Under the pieces are notes generated by a model, which saw only the letters and a list, made by a program, of their open reading frames with translations, was not told where the DNA came from and did not search any database. Positions 54,412 through 64,000 of a stretch of 64,000 nt of DNA are shown in pieces. Each line of letters starts with the position of its first letter. Position 1 is the stretch's first letter. Made by a program: the position numbers and the translations under genes. The DNA comes from Cheiracanthium punctorium. Taxonomy: Eukaryota > Arthropoda > Arachnida > Araneae > Cheiracanthiidae. The stretch is from contig JAWZYV010012234.1 of assembly GCA_038373885.1 (NCBI GenBank), forward strand, positions 62,001-126,000. The letters are read 5' to 3'.

Positions 54412-55004
54412 TCTCGCGTCCATCCCTATTTTGCTATGCTGAATCAGAAGTGAGAGAAACATTATCTAAAAATTAACATGATTTACATTTTATTAAATAT
54501 TTTTTAATTAATTAAATATATTAAATTAATAAAAAATAATTTAATTAAATATTCTTAAAAAAGTATACATGTGATCATATATTTTGTAGAATAATAGGGT
54601 GGACTCGTTATTATAATTCTTGTTTTCAGTTTGTCTTGTCTTTCCTGGCCGAATACTAAAAGGTCGACTAAGTTTCTCTAGAAAGCATTTTAGGGAAAAA
54701 AAGGAAATACATTCATTATTTTATAATTCAAGTTTAAAATTTCTCGTTGATATAGCGTTACAAAATATTAAAGAACATTACTATTAAAGCAAAACATACT
54801 TTTCCTCAGCTGCGCGTTAATAAAAACATAAAGTCATGTCACTGTCACATGCGATCAGATCTTTTTTCCCTCCCCCTAGGTACTGTACATGAGCACAAAT
54901 ATTGTAGAAGTCTGGTTATAAATATATGTGGATGAGATTTGAACAAACCTGCTTTAGACGTATTCTCCATTTTCAGCGTTCTTTATTATTATTACTAGCT
55001 GCGT
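54412..55004. other. AT-rich stretch, no gene identified
   Basis: Runs of TTAATTAAT and AAATAT at 54490-54560. No paired termini. Confidence 0.4.
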
Positions 55005-56391
55005 GCCCGTTCTTCGCACGGTAGGAAACGAAAAGTTTCCTCACATGTGTAATTCGAATTAATTTCAGTTATGTGGAATCTAGAAAAAGCAAAATTATTT
55101 CACTCTTGACTTAAAATTTGCGTCATATATGTAATAACCTGAGATCATTGCAATATAATGACACACACACACACACACACAAAAACAACTATGCCAGCGT
55201 CATTCGGTATCAAAAAAGTGAAAATGGACCGTTTGCAGTGAACTTCTCACTTTCAAAATGTCTTATTTCCGCTTACATGCTGTCTTTTAGGTTCACGTTT
55301 TAGCGTTAAATACCTCAGACACTACATGAAATGAACATTTTTTTTTTTTTTTTTTAAATACGTCACCCTCTCTTGCAACCCTTTACAAAAAGAAAAGAGA
55401 TAAGAGATAAGACTGCGCTATTTATAAAGGCTTTAAAATTGTTTTCCTAGATTATGCAGTTTAATTTTTCTTCTCACAAATAAATCCAGTATTTATAAAA
55501 GGAAATCGAGCCAAGCAAAGAAATCGTCTGTTTGGACATAAGAATAACTATGTACACAAAATGAAATCTTTGGAATGAGAAACTTTTTTCACGTTTTCAG
55601 AAGAGCGCTCGTTGTAATTGCTTCAAAACGGTCTTTGCCTTTTAGTTGTACAATAACAGTAGTATTTGGCGCATTAAGGCAATAAACAACAGATATTTTA
55701 ATTCGAATTTCGCAAACAATCGCTTCGAGATATGGCGCGGGACCCGTTTTTATTTATTTTTTTCAACAGGCAATTTTAATCTTTGTTACTGTACCCATGA
55801 CAACCAAACCGCAAGATATCAAACCGAAATTTATAAGCAGGTGCTACTGAAATGAAAATCCTTCTTTACTTAAAAATTCGTAAAAATTCTCCTAATTTAT
55901 ATTTTCCCTCCGTTCTTCTTTTAAAATTGGGGGAATTGTGTGCTTCGTCTTTTGCCGAAACATAAAAAATTTATGACGGATAGAATTCAAGATGCAGCAA
56001 TTTTAAAAATATTTTACGAAAGTCAGCGTCAAATTTAATTTTATTTGAAAAATTCCCCAAAATCTGCAAATTGTGTTACACAGTCCGAACAAACAGTTTT
56101 TAAAAGAAAATTTTCTCCTCTATACGATGATGTAACTATCGTTTTCTTGCGAGTGCAATTACCGGCGTTATTATGTATTACGCAAGAAAAATCGCTAAAA
56201 ATCGGACAAAACATAAAATAAAACATTTTTGAAAAAATCACTTCGAGGTGTGTCGAGACCCGTCTTGGAGAATTTCCGTACAAAATTTGGTAGGTCTACG
56301 ATCACCCGTTTCGGAGCTACGCGAGGCGCAGACAGACAGACAGACAGACAAACTAACGGACAGTTTACACAATGTTTTATTTATATGGATT
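55005..56391 (+). mobile_element. CTAGCTG-type element, plus orientation
   Basis: It starts CTAGCTGCGTGCCCGTTCTT then CGCACGG (hairpin). It ends CAGACAGACAGACAGACAAA then CTAACGG and TTTATTTATATGGATTA. This matches the start and end layout of 19767-21555. The interior is about 1.3 kb, with (CA)n at 55142-55161 and no identified protein. Class unresolved. Confidence 0.65.
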
Positions 56392-56699
56392 ATTATTTTT
56401 AAGCTTGAATGCACCTGTTCTGAAGTTTTTTATAGGTGACCTATTTCAGATTATTCAAAATACAATGCAATTTTTGAATTTGCCATTAAAAAGGAAACAA
56501 TAACTACATTTCAAGTATTAGAATCTTGCATTCGTCACGTATGAAGTATATTCTACATAAGCACTCATTAATCACCTTAAAAATTGCGAAAAACCGTATT
56601 AATCTCCCCCCTCCCCCCCGAACAATTTCATCATTAGCTACTAGATTCCGAGCGAAATCTACGATCGTGTCTTTACGCGATAATTAAATCCCAGGGCTC
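56392..56699. other. No recognisable feature
   Basis: AT-rich with a C-rich run near 56605-56620. Confidence 0.4.
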
Positions 56700-57055
56700 T
56701 TTTGTGTGGCGACACATCCCATTGTGCTGGGTTTTTTCGGGAAGCAGCTCGTTACAAGTCGCTTAATTAGTAGAAAGGGCTTCTCTGGCTGTGAAGAAGC
56801 CAAGGGCAAAGCTCCCATCGGGCCCTGTTTCCTTGGACGTCCATTTCCTACTTCCCGGCCGCGTATCACGGCCAGCAAGGTCGGCCGGCTTTCGGGCTCG
56901 ACCAGACGGTGCAGGCTGGCTCTCGGATCAGGCTGTTTTTTTTCTTTTGAACCGTTTCTCGCACTTCTCCATAGAGATAAGCGTCGATTGGGCAACCGTC
57001 GATAAGCTGCCCCGGAGGGTAATTCGCTGTTTACAAACAGTGCCACGGTGTTAGT
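56700..57055. other. GC-rich block of unknown nature
   Basis: The most GC-rich stretch in the window. It includes CCATCGGGCCCTGTTTCCTT, CTTCCCGGCCGCGTATCACG, GTCGGCCGGCTTTCGGG and CTGCCCCGGAGGGTAATTCG. Frames are open on both strands (56684-57139 minus; 56706-57005 and 56791-57054 plus), which is expected for GC-rich sequence with few stops. None has a recognised domain. It could be a promoter-proximal or conserved regulatory region, an exon, or a decayed repeat. Confidence 0.4.
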
Positions 57056-57624
57056 AAATAGTATATACATCATTACAAGAATCGGAAATTGTATAGTGTA
57101 TCTAGAGCAGTAAGTTTCCAGATGAACTAAAGTCGTCATGGATCTCCTTATGACTTAAAATTTTACAGATTGATCATTTTTCAAAAACTTTGGAAGAGAG
57201 AAGGTGGGGGCTAATAGAATGACACGTGTAAAAATTTTTCAACCTTGAAATCGGGAAAATTTTTCATAGTTTGCGCGTCCTTTTAAAATTTTGAAGATGA
57301 GTGTCTGCTTTTCTTTCTTTTAGGAAGAAAGTTCTCCTATCTTCGAATGACGGCCTTGACTTTTCATGATTTGGCGCAGGATTTAAACTGAGTTCAAAAA
57401 TTCTTCGTTAAAAAAATAAATAAAAAAACTTTTGCAAAAATACTAGAAGGACGCAAATGAGAAACTGCTATCTCGTTGGCGTGAAAGCAATTTTTCTCCG
57501 GATACTTTGCAAAAAGCGCAAACCCATTCGTTTCATTTTAGCATTTGGAAAGTCTTTTCGCATTATTAAAAAATGCGACCGTATCTTAAACCCTGATTTT
57601 TTAGCCTTTTACGAAATTTCGAAA
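57056..57624. other. No recognisable feature
   Basis: AT-rich spacer; the small frame at 57457-57696 overlaps a SINE fragment and is not credible. Confidence 0.4.
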
Positions 57625-57695
57625 ACGGGTATTCACGTTACATCTGGTGAAAACCGACCAAAATTCCAGACCGTTAGATGGACAGCCGTACAGTA
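57625..57695 (-). mobile_element. SINE family B body fragment
   Basis: GTATTCACGTTACATCTGGT, GAAAACCGACC, CCAGACCGTTAGATGGACAG: the body landmarks of 4375-4550 and 41825-41955. Head and 3' end missing. Confidence 0.65.
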
Positions 57696-57819
57696 GGCAA
57701 AATGTAATTATAAAATTAAACATTGAGCCAAAAAATAAATTTAAAAAAAATCTAAAATTCTTCCAGATTTTATTTACGCACTCGGCTAGAAGAATTTAAG
57801 ATTTTTTAAAAAAATCTAT

Positions 57820-58400
57820 TCAATCAATTCTGCCATATAGAGGAAAATGATAACTGTAAGTGCTCATAGAGTCTCCTGTTCGCATAATTTTGTTGCTGAA
57901 AATTGCATCCATTGTTGTTTGGCCCCTAGCGGTGAAATGTTTTGGATGAGTGCGTATTAGAAAATCTAAAGTGTTCATTTCAGTTATGAAATTGGATTCT
58001 TGATCGGAATTTAATTCTATGTTAAAATGTCCTACTAAAAGAGTTAACAATCATCCTCCTTCAGTAACGTTTGGAATATTGCGTCTAATTTATCTTCATA
58101 AGAAATTCGAGACTAGCGTATGTAACTGCAAATCTCACTTTATCTTGAATATAGGCAATAATCATTTTAATACCATTGATCTGGCACGGGTAAAGTGTTT
58201 CATACTCTTTTTATAAAGTGATTTTTATAAAGTTTTCCTCTATAAAAATCATAACTCTAGATGGCTTTCTGTTTTGGAAACCACTGTCTATCCATTCGAC
58301 CAAAGTGAATCCTGGTTTTCGAAAATCATCTGAAGGGATAGTCCATGTTTCCGTTAGCAATAAGCAATATCAAATCCCTCTGCAGAAAACATGATCAAAC
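57820..58400 (-). pseudogene. LINE endonuclease-domain remnant
   Basis: On the minus strand a 76-residue frame (57820-58050) contains GHFNIELN, LDFLIRTHPKHFTARGQTT, then MDAIFSNK and SYHFPLYG. These correspond to motifs of the apurinic-type endonuclease of Jockey/I/CR1-like LINEs: GDFN, the T-x-x-x-x-S/T-x-IDxIFSN region and SDHxP. The first and last aspartates are changed to H and Y. Further 5' (58050-58400), broken frames continue in the same orientation. Nothing of the reverse transcriptase remains nearby. Confidence 0.8.
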
Positions 58401-59540
58401 GGAAAAGCGACCACGGCGCGCCGCGTAGACAAAAATCCCGTGCTTGAAAGAAATAGCACCCGAGTGCTAATAAAATAAAATAAAATAAAATTGAAAATTA
58501 GGAAAAGAATCCCGAAAGCATCATGCGTTCTATTCCTGCCTGCAATTTATTTCGTGCGTTTCCATGTAAATTATTACTATTCTTATTACAACACTTTTCT
58601 TCTATTTTCAAATATGACCTGCCTCACGGACCACCAGTAAGGAATCACTCATCTAAAGGATGTGTTGATTCTGCTCATAAGGAACGGAAAAATTGTTTTC
58701 AACTGAACCAATTTCCGCCCTCTTCTGTTGAAAATGTCGATTATTGAATAGGGATGCCTTTATTCAAGGTGTTTGAACCCCCACCCGCACCCTTCTAATG
58801 AGGGTGTATATAGTGAGGAATTTCGACAGAGGCTTGACCCAAGAGCACAAGCTTGATGCTTTGGGGAAAAAAAAAATCAAACAAGTGACCGAAAACATCT
58901 GGCATCTGACTCCGACAAGTTTGTGATAGTTTTTTTTTTTTTTTTTCCCCTTACCTATGAAGGTCATTAACCGGCCTATCTATCGATCTGCGATCGAAAT
59001 ATTGAAATTTTATCGTGGTTATATATCTTCAAAATTAATTGATGCCAATCTTCCGAAGAGAAATATTCACGACATTTTCTGTGCGTATCGGATTCCGCGT
59101 GCGTAAACGGCGAAATTGCTCGAAACTTTCTCTCGGTAAAGAAAATATGTCAGCTAATTGATGGGAAAAGCGGCCATAGCGTGAAGAGCTCTCAAAACTC
59201 GAGGAGTGAAACTTTCCTACAAAAAACAACGAAGATGCTTTCACGGACATGTAAGACATAGATGGAATATCACGACATATTTCCCGTTAACAAAGACAAC
59301 GGAACTATGGAGGGAATGACATTTTTTTCTTCTACAAAACAAACAAACAAAAAAGATGATTGAATAAGAAAAGAATATTTTTAATATCAAGAAAAAAAAA
59401 ACGATGTCAAGGAAAAGTCGAATTTTTTCGAGTAAGTAACTAAAATTAACATTAATCGACGAACCAAACAAATGTATTAAGGATTGCTGAACATACAAAC
59501 CATTAAAGTAGACAAAGAATAAAATATTAATATAGCTCTG
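58401..59540. other. No recognisable gene
   Basis: Contains an (AAAAT)n-like repeat at 58468-58490 and an A/T tract near 58930-58946. Short frames lack domains. Confidence 0.45.
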
Positions 59541-59548
59541 TCTAAAAC

Positions 59549-60678
59549 CACTGGTGGAACCAGGAAAAGGGCTAGGGGATTCAACCCCCCCCCCAAAAAA
59601 AAATGTTTATGGGTAAACTTTTGTTTCACTGTACAATTTGTATCCAATTATTCAGCCTCAAATATAAGCTTAAGAAAATAAAATTAAATGACTGGTAACT
59701 AAAATAGGACCAGTCTCAAAAATCAATAGGTACGTATAACTTTTTAAGAATAGTTTCAAAAGATTTCATATTACAACACAATTTAGATCTCTTTTTTAGC
59801 AATCATGGACCATTTCCAACCTATCTAAATAGAATTAATAGATCTCCCTCAATAAACTGCATATGCAATAATGTTGGATCAGCATTACACTTTTTCGTCT
59901 CCTGTTGTTTAAGAAGAAAATATCACATAAAAAAGTCGCCTTATCAAACAGACAAGCAGTAGCCGTTATATTCTAAAAACCCTCATCTTACTAAGAAAAT
60001 AATAAGTCTTTTCTGAAATAGAAAATTCACGATCAAGGTTTATACAACAATTATCTATAATATTTCAGCTCTCTACCTCGGACTCTGACTGAGATTGATT
60101 AGCATTTATTATTTTCTCTCGCTATCATATTTTTCTTACATTTTTCTTTTTAGGACATTTTTTAAATTTGAGTATTTTTAAATTGTCACTTTACAATAGT
60201 ATAGTGACAATTTTTAGTATATTATTATTCTCACCACTCTTTTTCTTTTCTTTTTTTAAAAATCAAAATTGCTTTTACAATAAAATTTCGGCCTTATATT
60301 TGCGTCCTATTCAAAATTTGTTGCTCCGTTTTTTTGTCTTTTACAAAGAATTCTATTTTGACATGTACTTGAAGATATATTGTACTTTATTACTGTGGGT
60401 GGAGTTTGGATCTATAGAGTCCTCTGGGAGTAATAGTTTCTCTAAGGCAAGAAGGCGAACTGCTCTCAAGAGTTGTATCTTGTACAATTTATGCGTCAAA
60501 TGAGATTTTTTTTAGAAAATTAGCACCCCCTTCAAAAAAATCAATTAATTAATTAATATTACATTACTTTACTGTAACATTTTGTTTTATTCTACATTTT
60601 GTCATTTTATGTAGGTCAAATAAGTTCTTCTTAAAAATTTGCTCCTCCCCTATAAAAAAAAAATAAAATCCGCCATTA
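59549..60678. mobile_element. hAT element (1.13 kb), non-autonomous
   Basis: Perfect 8-bp TSD TCTAAAAC at 59541-59548 and 60679-60686. The ends are CACTGGTGGAACC and, complemented, TAATGGCGGATTT; these align base for base with CAGTGGCGGATAC at 14471. The 3' subterminal part (CTACATTTTGTC, GTAGGTCAAATAAGTTCTTC) is shared with 14471-14768. The interior is AT-rich and contains no recognisable hAT transposase or BED finger. It may be the longer parent form of the 298-bp MITE. Confidence 0.88.
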
Positions 60679-60686
60679 TCTAAAAC

Positions 60687-62454
60687 GACAAAATACCTAT
60701 AGAGTATTTACCTAATAGTAATACCTAAATGTAAGAACGATTATTTCGATCCACAGTCAGGCGCATTACTTTATGTGATGCTCACTTTTGAGATTTAATC
60801 AGGCATAATTAGCCACGGTAACGACTATTTTGTACATCGGAAGAAAAAACAGATGTACTTGTGGAGAGATTAATTAATTGACTTTTTATTTTACGGATTC
60901 AATAAAACAAATTATGTGTGGTAGAGTTTTATAGATATTTGCAGTTTGTAAATATCAAGCATGCTAGAATTCCTGATCGGAAACTAACAGCAGAAGTTAT
61001 GCATTCTGAGTTTCTCTAGATCTTCTATAACCTTTGATGAATAAATGTGCCTGATAGATATCGAAACATGAAAATGTAATTTACATTTATAAAAGATATG
61101 TGAGTTTTGATTACAAAAGGTAATTAGATACAAGAAAATTGTGAGGCTAGAACAATGCACAATCCGAAATGGACAGCCTGTGAGATATGGTTTAAATGTA
61201 CTTGGCTTGATGTAAACAGTATTTATTTTTAGTACATGTATTATTTTAATATATATTTAAAAATATTGCGTGGTCGTTAACTTTAAGCTGCAGTTGAATG
61301 AATTTTTTAAACTTTTCAAGTCAAAGTTTCATACCTTCCGAATGTACCGCTGCAGGGTGCTACCAGTTGAAAAAGCTTAAGTAGTTGGTAATTTCAGCCG
61401 AATATCCACATATAAACTCTATATTTTAATGGTAATAAATAAAATTGCTAGAAAGATTAAAAATTTGTAATGTAACTCAAATTTTTTACAAGTTATTTAT
61501 AGTAAAATTTACCGTCAATCAAATTTTACAGTAAGAATGGATCCCTCCCATGTGAAAGCTATAGCTACGTCCCTGCTATGTGATAATGTACGTAGAAAGC
61601 ATTCCTGTACATTAATTAATACATATATGTATACATAATATGTATATTAAATACATAATATTAAATAAGCAGCTATTACTAGGTTATACAAGATGTAAGA
61701 GAGCAATCTAGGAACCTTTGAAAAATTGGATGTTCTGTCCGATTTTTCAGACTTTCTAGCATTTATCTCTGAAGTGTTTAACATGATGTGCAGAACTGAA
61801 ATGTGAATAAGTAAACTAGGGTCTACAGTATTTTTGGAAAAAGCTTGCTGTACCAAAAATACTTGTATTTTTAGTTAATAATTTTCATTTTTGGTACTCA
61901 AAAATCTATCAACATTCGTTTAGAAAAATGTGACTAATTCTTTTTGGAAAGATTTTTAAAACTAAAAACTTTCTGATTGTAAAACTTTTCAAATTTATTT
62001 TATTTTATTTTATTAAAATGTGTAAGAAAATTGATTACCACTATTCATTAGGTTATACCTTCATCCATTGTGCTTTATTTTTTCGTGAATTCTATCGAGG
62101 TTTCTTTTGTATGTATGCCCTGCTGTGACAATAGTACGTATCACTTTCTTTTTGGAGGTCAGTTCTGCTCCGAATGACACTATGTGAAACTTTATTGGGA
62201 GGCACGCCCATCTAATCTTCTATTTCTTGTCTGTTTATGTGTGACGACATCATAGGTCTCACAAATAAAGTTATTTGTATACTGTTGTTCATCTTTATAA
62301 ATGAAAAAGGAGAAAATAAGAATTTTTAATTTGCTTACAATGAAGTTTCGCTTGACTTGTACAAACGGTAACACGTAGTGCTCATTATCTATAGTTTTCA
62401 GTTCTTACACGAGTACATATCAATTCTAAAATAATCTTGGAACTCACGTTTATT
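60687..62454. other. AT-rich stretch, no gene identified
   Basis: Only an isolated AGCTATAGCTACGTCCCTG at about 61556-61574 looks like the right end of a GGCGTAGC-type MITE; the left end is not found. Repeated TACATAATATG phrases at 61627-61665. Confidence 0.45.
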
Positions 62455-62458
62455 TTAA

Positions 62459-62680
62459 CCCTTTAAAACCTGATTACACAATTTCTCTTTAAATTAAATA
62501 ATTTTTCTTTCGATAGTATAGATTAAATTTGTATTTAAAAAATTGAAATTAAAAATCTTGATCATTAAAATTTTGAGGAAAATTGGTATTTTCTTTATTT
62601 GCACAAATCAAGACATCTATCCTGTATGATAGTATAGGTACTTCTTGTGTCCTCAATTGCCAATGGAAGGTCTGAAAATG
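62459..62680. mobile_element. Second TTAA-type MITE family, copy 2
   Basis: TTAA flank at 62455-62458 and start CCCTTTAAAACCTGATTA. The interior parallels 23966-24168: AATTTCTCTTT, GAGGAAAATTGGTATTTTC, ATCCTGTATGATAGTATAGG, CTCAATTGCC, GAAGGTCTGAAA. The right end has lost its GGGTTAA. Confidence 0.7.
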
Positions 62681-64000
62681 CTAAAGCATTATCATATAAT
62701 AAATAGTAATCTTAACAAATAAATAACAAAATTAACAAGATTAATAAACAGTAAACTAAATATAACCAATGAATTGAAAACAAGTAAAAGCACCTGTAGA
62801 AACAAAATAACAAAATTATTGAATTTAGGTACATCAAAATAGGAAAATATTATTTAAGTAGGGTTATAATTCTATGTCGCATATGTTTCTTTACCCTATA
62901 AGCTAGTTTTGTACAAGTTTGTACATCACTCTACTCTTTATAATTACACTCTCTTTCTCTCTTTCTTATCTTTTCTCTCTATTCTCTTCCCTTTCTCTTT
63001 CTTCTCTCTCTCTCTCTCTGTCTTTCTCTATATATGTATTTCGTTGTTCCACTTTTCTCAAAAAATTATGAGTGTAATATGTCATCATCACACTCTGTGG
63101 TATATTTTTGGCGGTAAATTATTTAATTTTTTTTTCAAAGACCTTCTTCACGAATTTCGCCCCAGGGAAAAATCTCTTTAAAACGAGCGGGGGTGTTAAG
63201 AAAGTCAGATTCCAATACTCCTTGAAAGAACTTACAACATACATCTGAATAATAAATTTCTTTACGCGCGTGTTCACACTTGCATGCTCTGTCAAAATGC
63301 TCGTGTGATATATGCGAGCCTCTTTTCAGAACAACTTATTCCAAATTAAACTGCATTTTAAAAAGTAAGACACTTGAAATTCGAGCTGTTCTAAGCTTTT
63401 CTCTCCACATTAACAGTTTTAACATTGCTTTGTTTCCAACAGCCAGCATTCAAATGATTGTGAAAGAACATAATTTAATCTTGCATAAAACGGATATTTA
63501 GCATCAATAAATATAGAAAGTACTTTGCATTGGTATTTTACTTAAACTTTAGGTTTATTTTCATTGATAAACTTAGTAATAGCAGGGACTCCATTCGGTT
63601 TAATCACTATTTGCATCAAATTCGCTATATTTATGCGGCTGAAATTTTATTATCATTATTATTATTACTTAATTTAACGCCAGGTATATATTTCACTCAG
63701 AGAGGAGCGGTGTAGTTTTCGGAAAGGAGACTTAGGTATAGTTGAACTGCAGATGAGACAAATTTGTCTTTTGATATATTAGGAAAAACCAAATTTTCTT
63801 GTGTTACTATTTATAATTTTACAACGACTTGCAGTTTAGAAAGAGAAAAAAATATAATGTGTTTTGGGGAAAAAAAAACCTTTATGGTACTTTATTGTAG
63901 TATATTTTGTTACTAATATCTTTGAAAAGTGCAAAATACTTAGTTATCTGAATGCCATTAATGAAATTAATATATTTTCATGGTAAAACAGAAACCTATT
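62681..64000. other. AT-rich stretch with (CT)n, no gene identified
   Basis: A pyrimidine-rich CT tract spans 62947-63030. Small frames at 62909-63181 and 63280-63501 have no recognised domains. An ATT repeat lies at 63645-63666. Confidence 0.45.

Noticed and set aside
61530..61574. Right end of a GGCGTAGC-type MITE (GCTACGTCCCTG)
   Set aside because: No matching left end or TSD was found, so it is not listed as an element.

Overview
The window looks like intergenic or intronic DNA from an AT-rich animal genome. An arthropod, perhaps an arachnid, is the best guess from the mix of hAT, Tc1/mariner, pogo and TTAA-flanked miniature elements and tRNA-derived SINEs, but no host gene confirms it. 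I found no convincing host protein-coding gene, no rRNA gene, no canonical tRNA gene and no CRISPR array. Most long open frames are low-complexity, start at non-ATG codons, or run through poly-T tracts. The few recognisable protein fragments all belong to transposons.

The main content is a layered graveyard of mobile elements. Several have boundaries that can be fixed from target-site duplications (TSDs) and terminal inverted repeats (TIRs) in the sequence. hAT-type elements with perfect 8-bp TSDs lie at 3392-3907, 7103-7280, 12480-13201, 51994-52138, 53826-53964 and 59549-60678. Others with imperfect TSDs lie at 14471-14768, 30511-30677 and 38682-39476. TTAA-flanked (piggyBac-type) miniature elements lie at 23039-23478 and 27909-28310, with a partial copy at 8199-8383. 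A second TTAA family lies at 23966-24168 and 62459-62680. Pogo/Tigger-like elements with TA TSDs lie at 10148-10784 (with a transposase remnant), 12660-12845 and 40327-40490. A mariner-type miniature element lies at 38875-39374. A decayed Tc1-like transposase occupies about 52500-53574. LINE remnants are an endonuclease fragment at 57820-58400 and a reverse-transcriptase 3' end at 48955-49430, both on the minus strand.

Layout: 0-8 kb holds SINEs and hAT elements. 8-14 kb holds a TTAA fragment, a pogo element, and a hAT element with arrays of a GGGCTC motif. 15-17 kb is less AT-rich, with duplicated blocks. 19.7-21.6 kb is an element built largely of a 156-bp tandem array. 23-31 kb has TTAA elements, a large palindrome, an intact SINE with a 15-bp TSD, and two elements with very long inverted repeats. 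34-44 kb is mostly empty apart from a three-level nested insertion at 38.5-39.6 kb. 44-48 kb has an element with CACTG-like ends and a member of a CTAGCTG-type family. 52-60 kb has the Tc1 remnant, a near-perfect 74-bp palindrome and a GC-rich block. The rest shows only AT-rich sequence and microsatellites.

Nested insertions give a relative chronology. One SINE is split by a hAT element that itself contains a mariner element. Another SINE carries a 97-bp TA-flanked element whose empty site can be read from related SINE copies. Coordinates for elements without TSDs are approximate.
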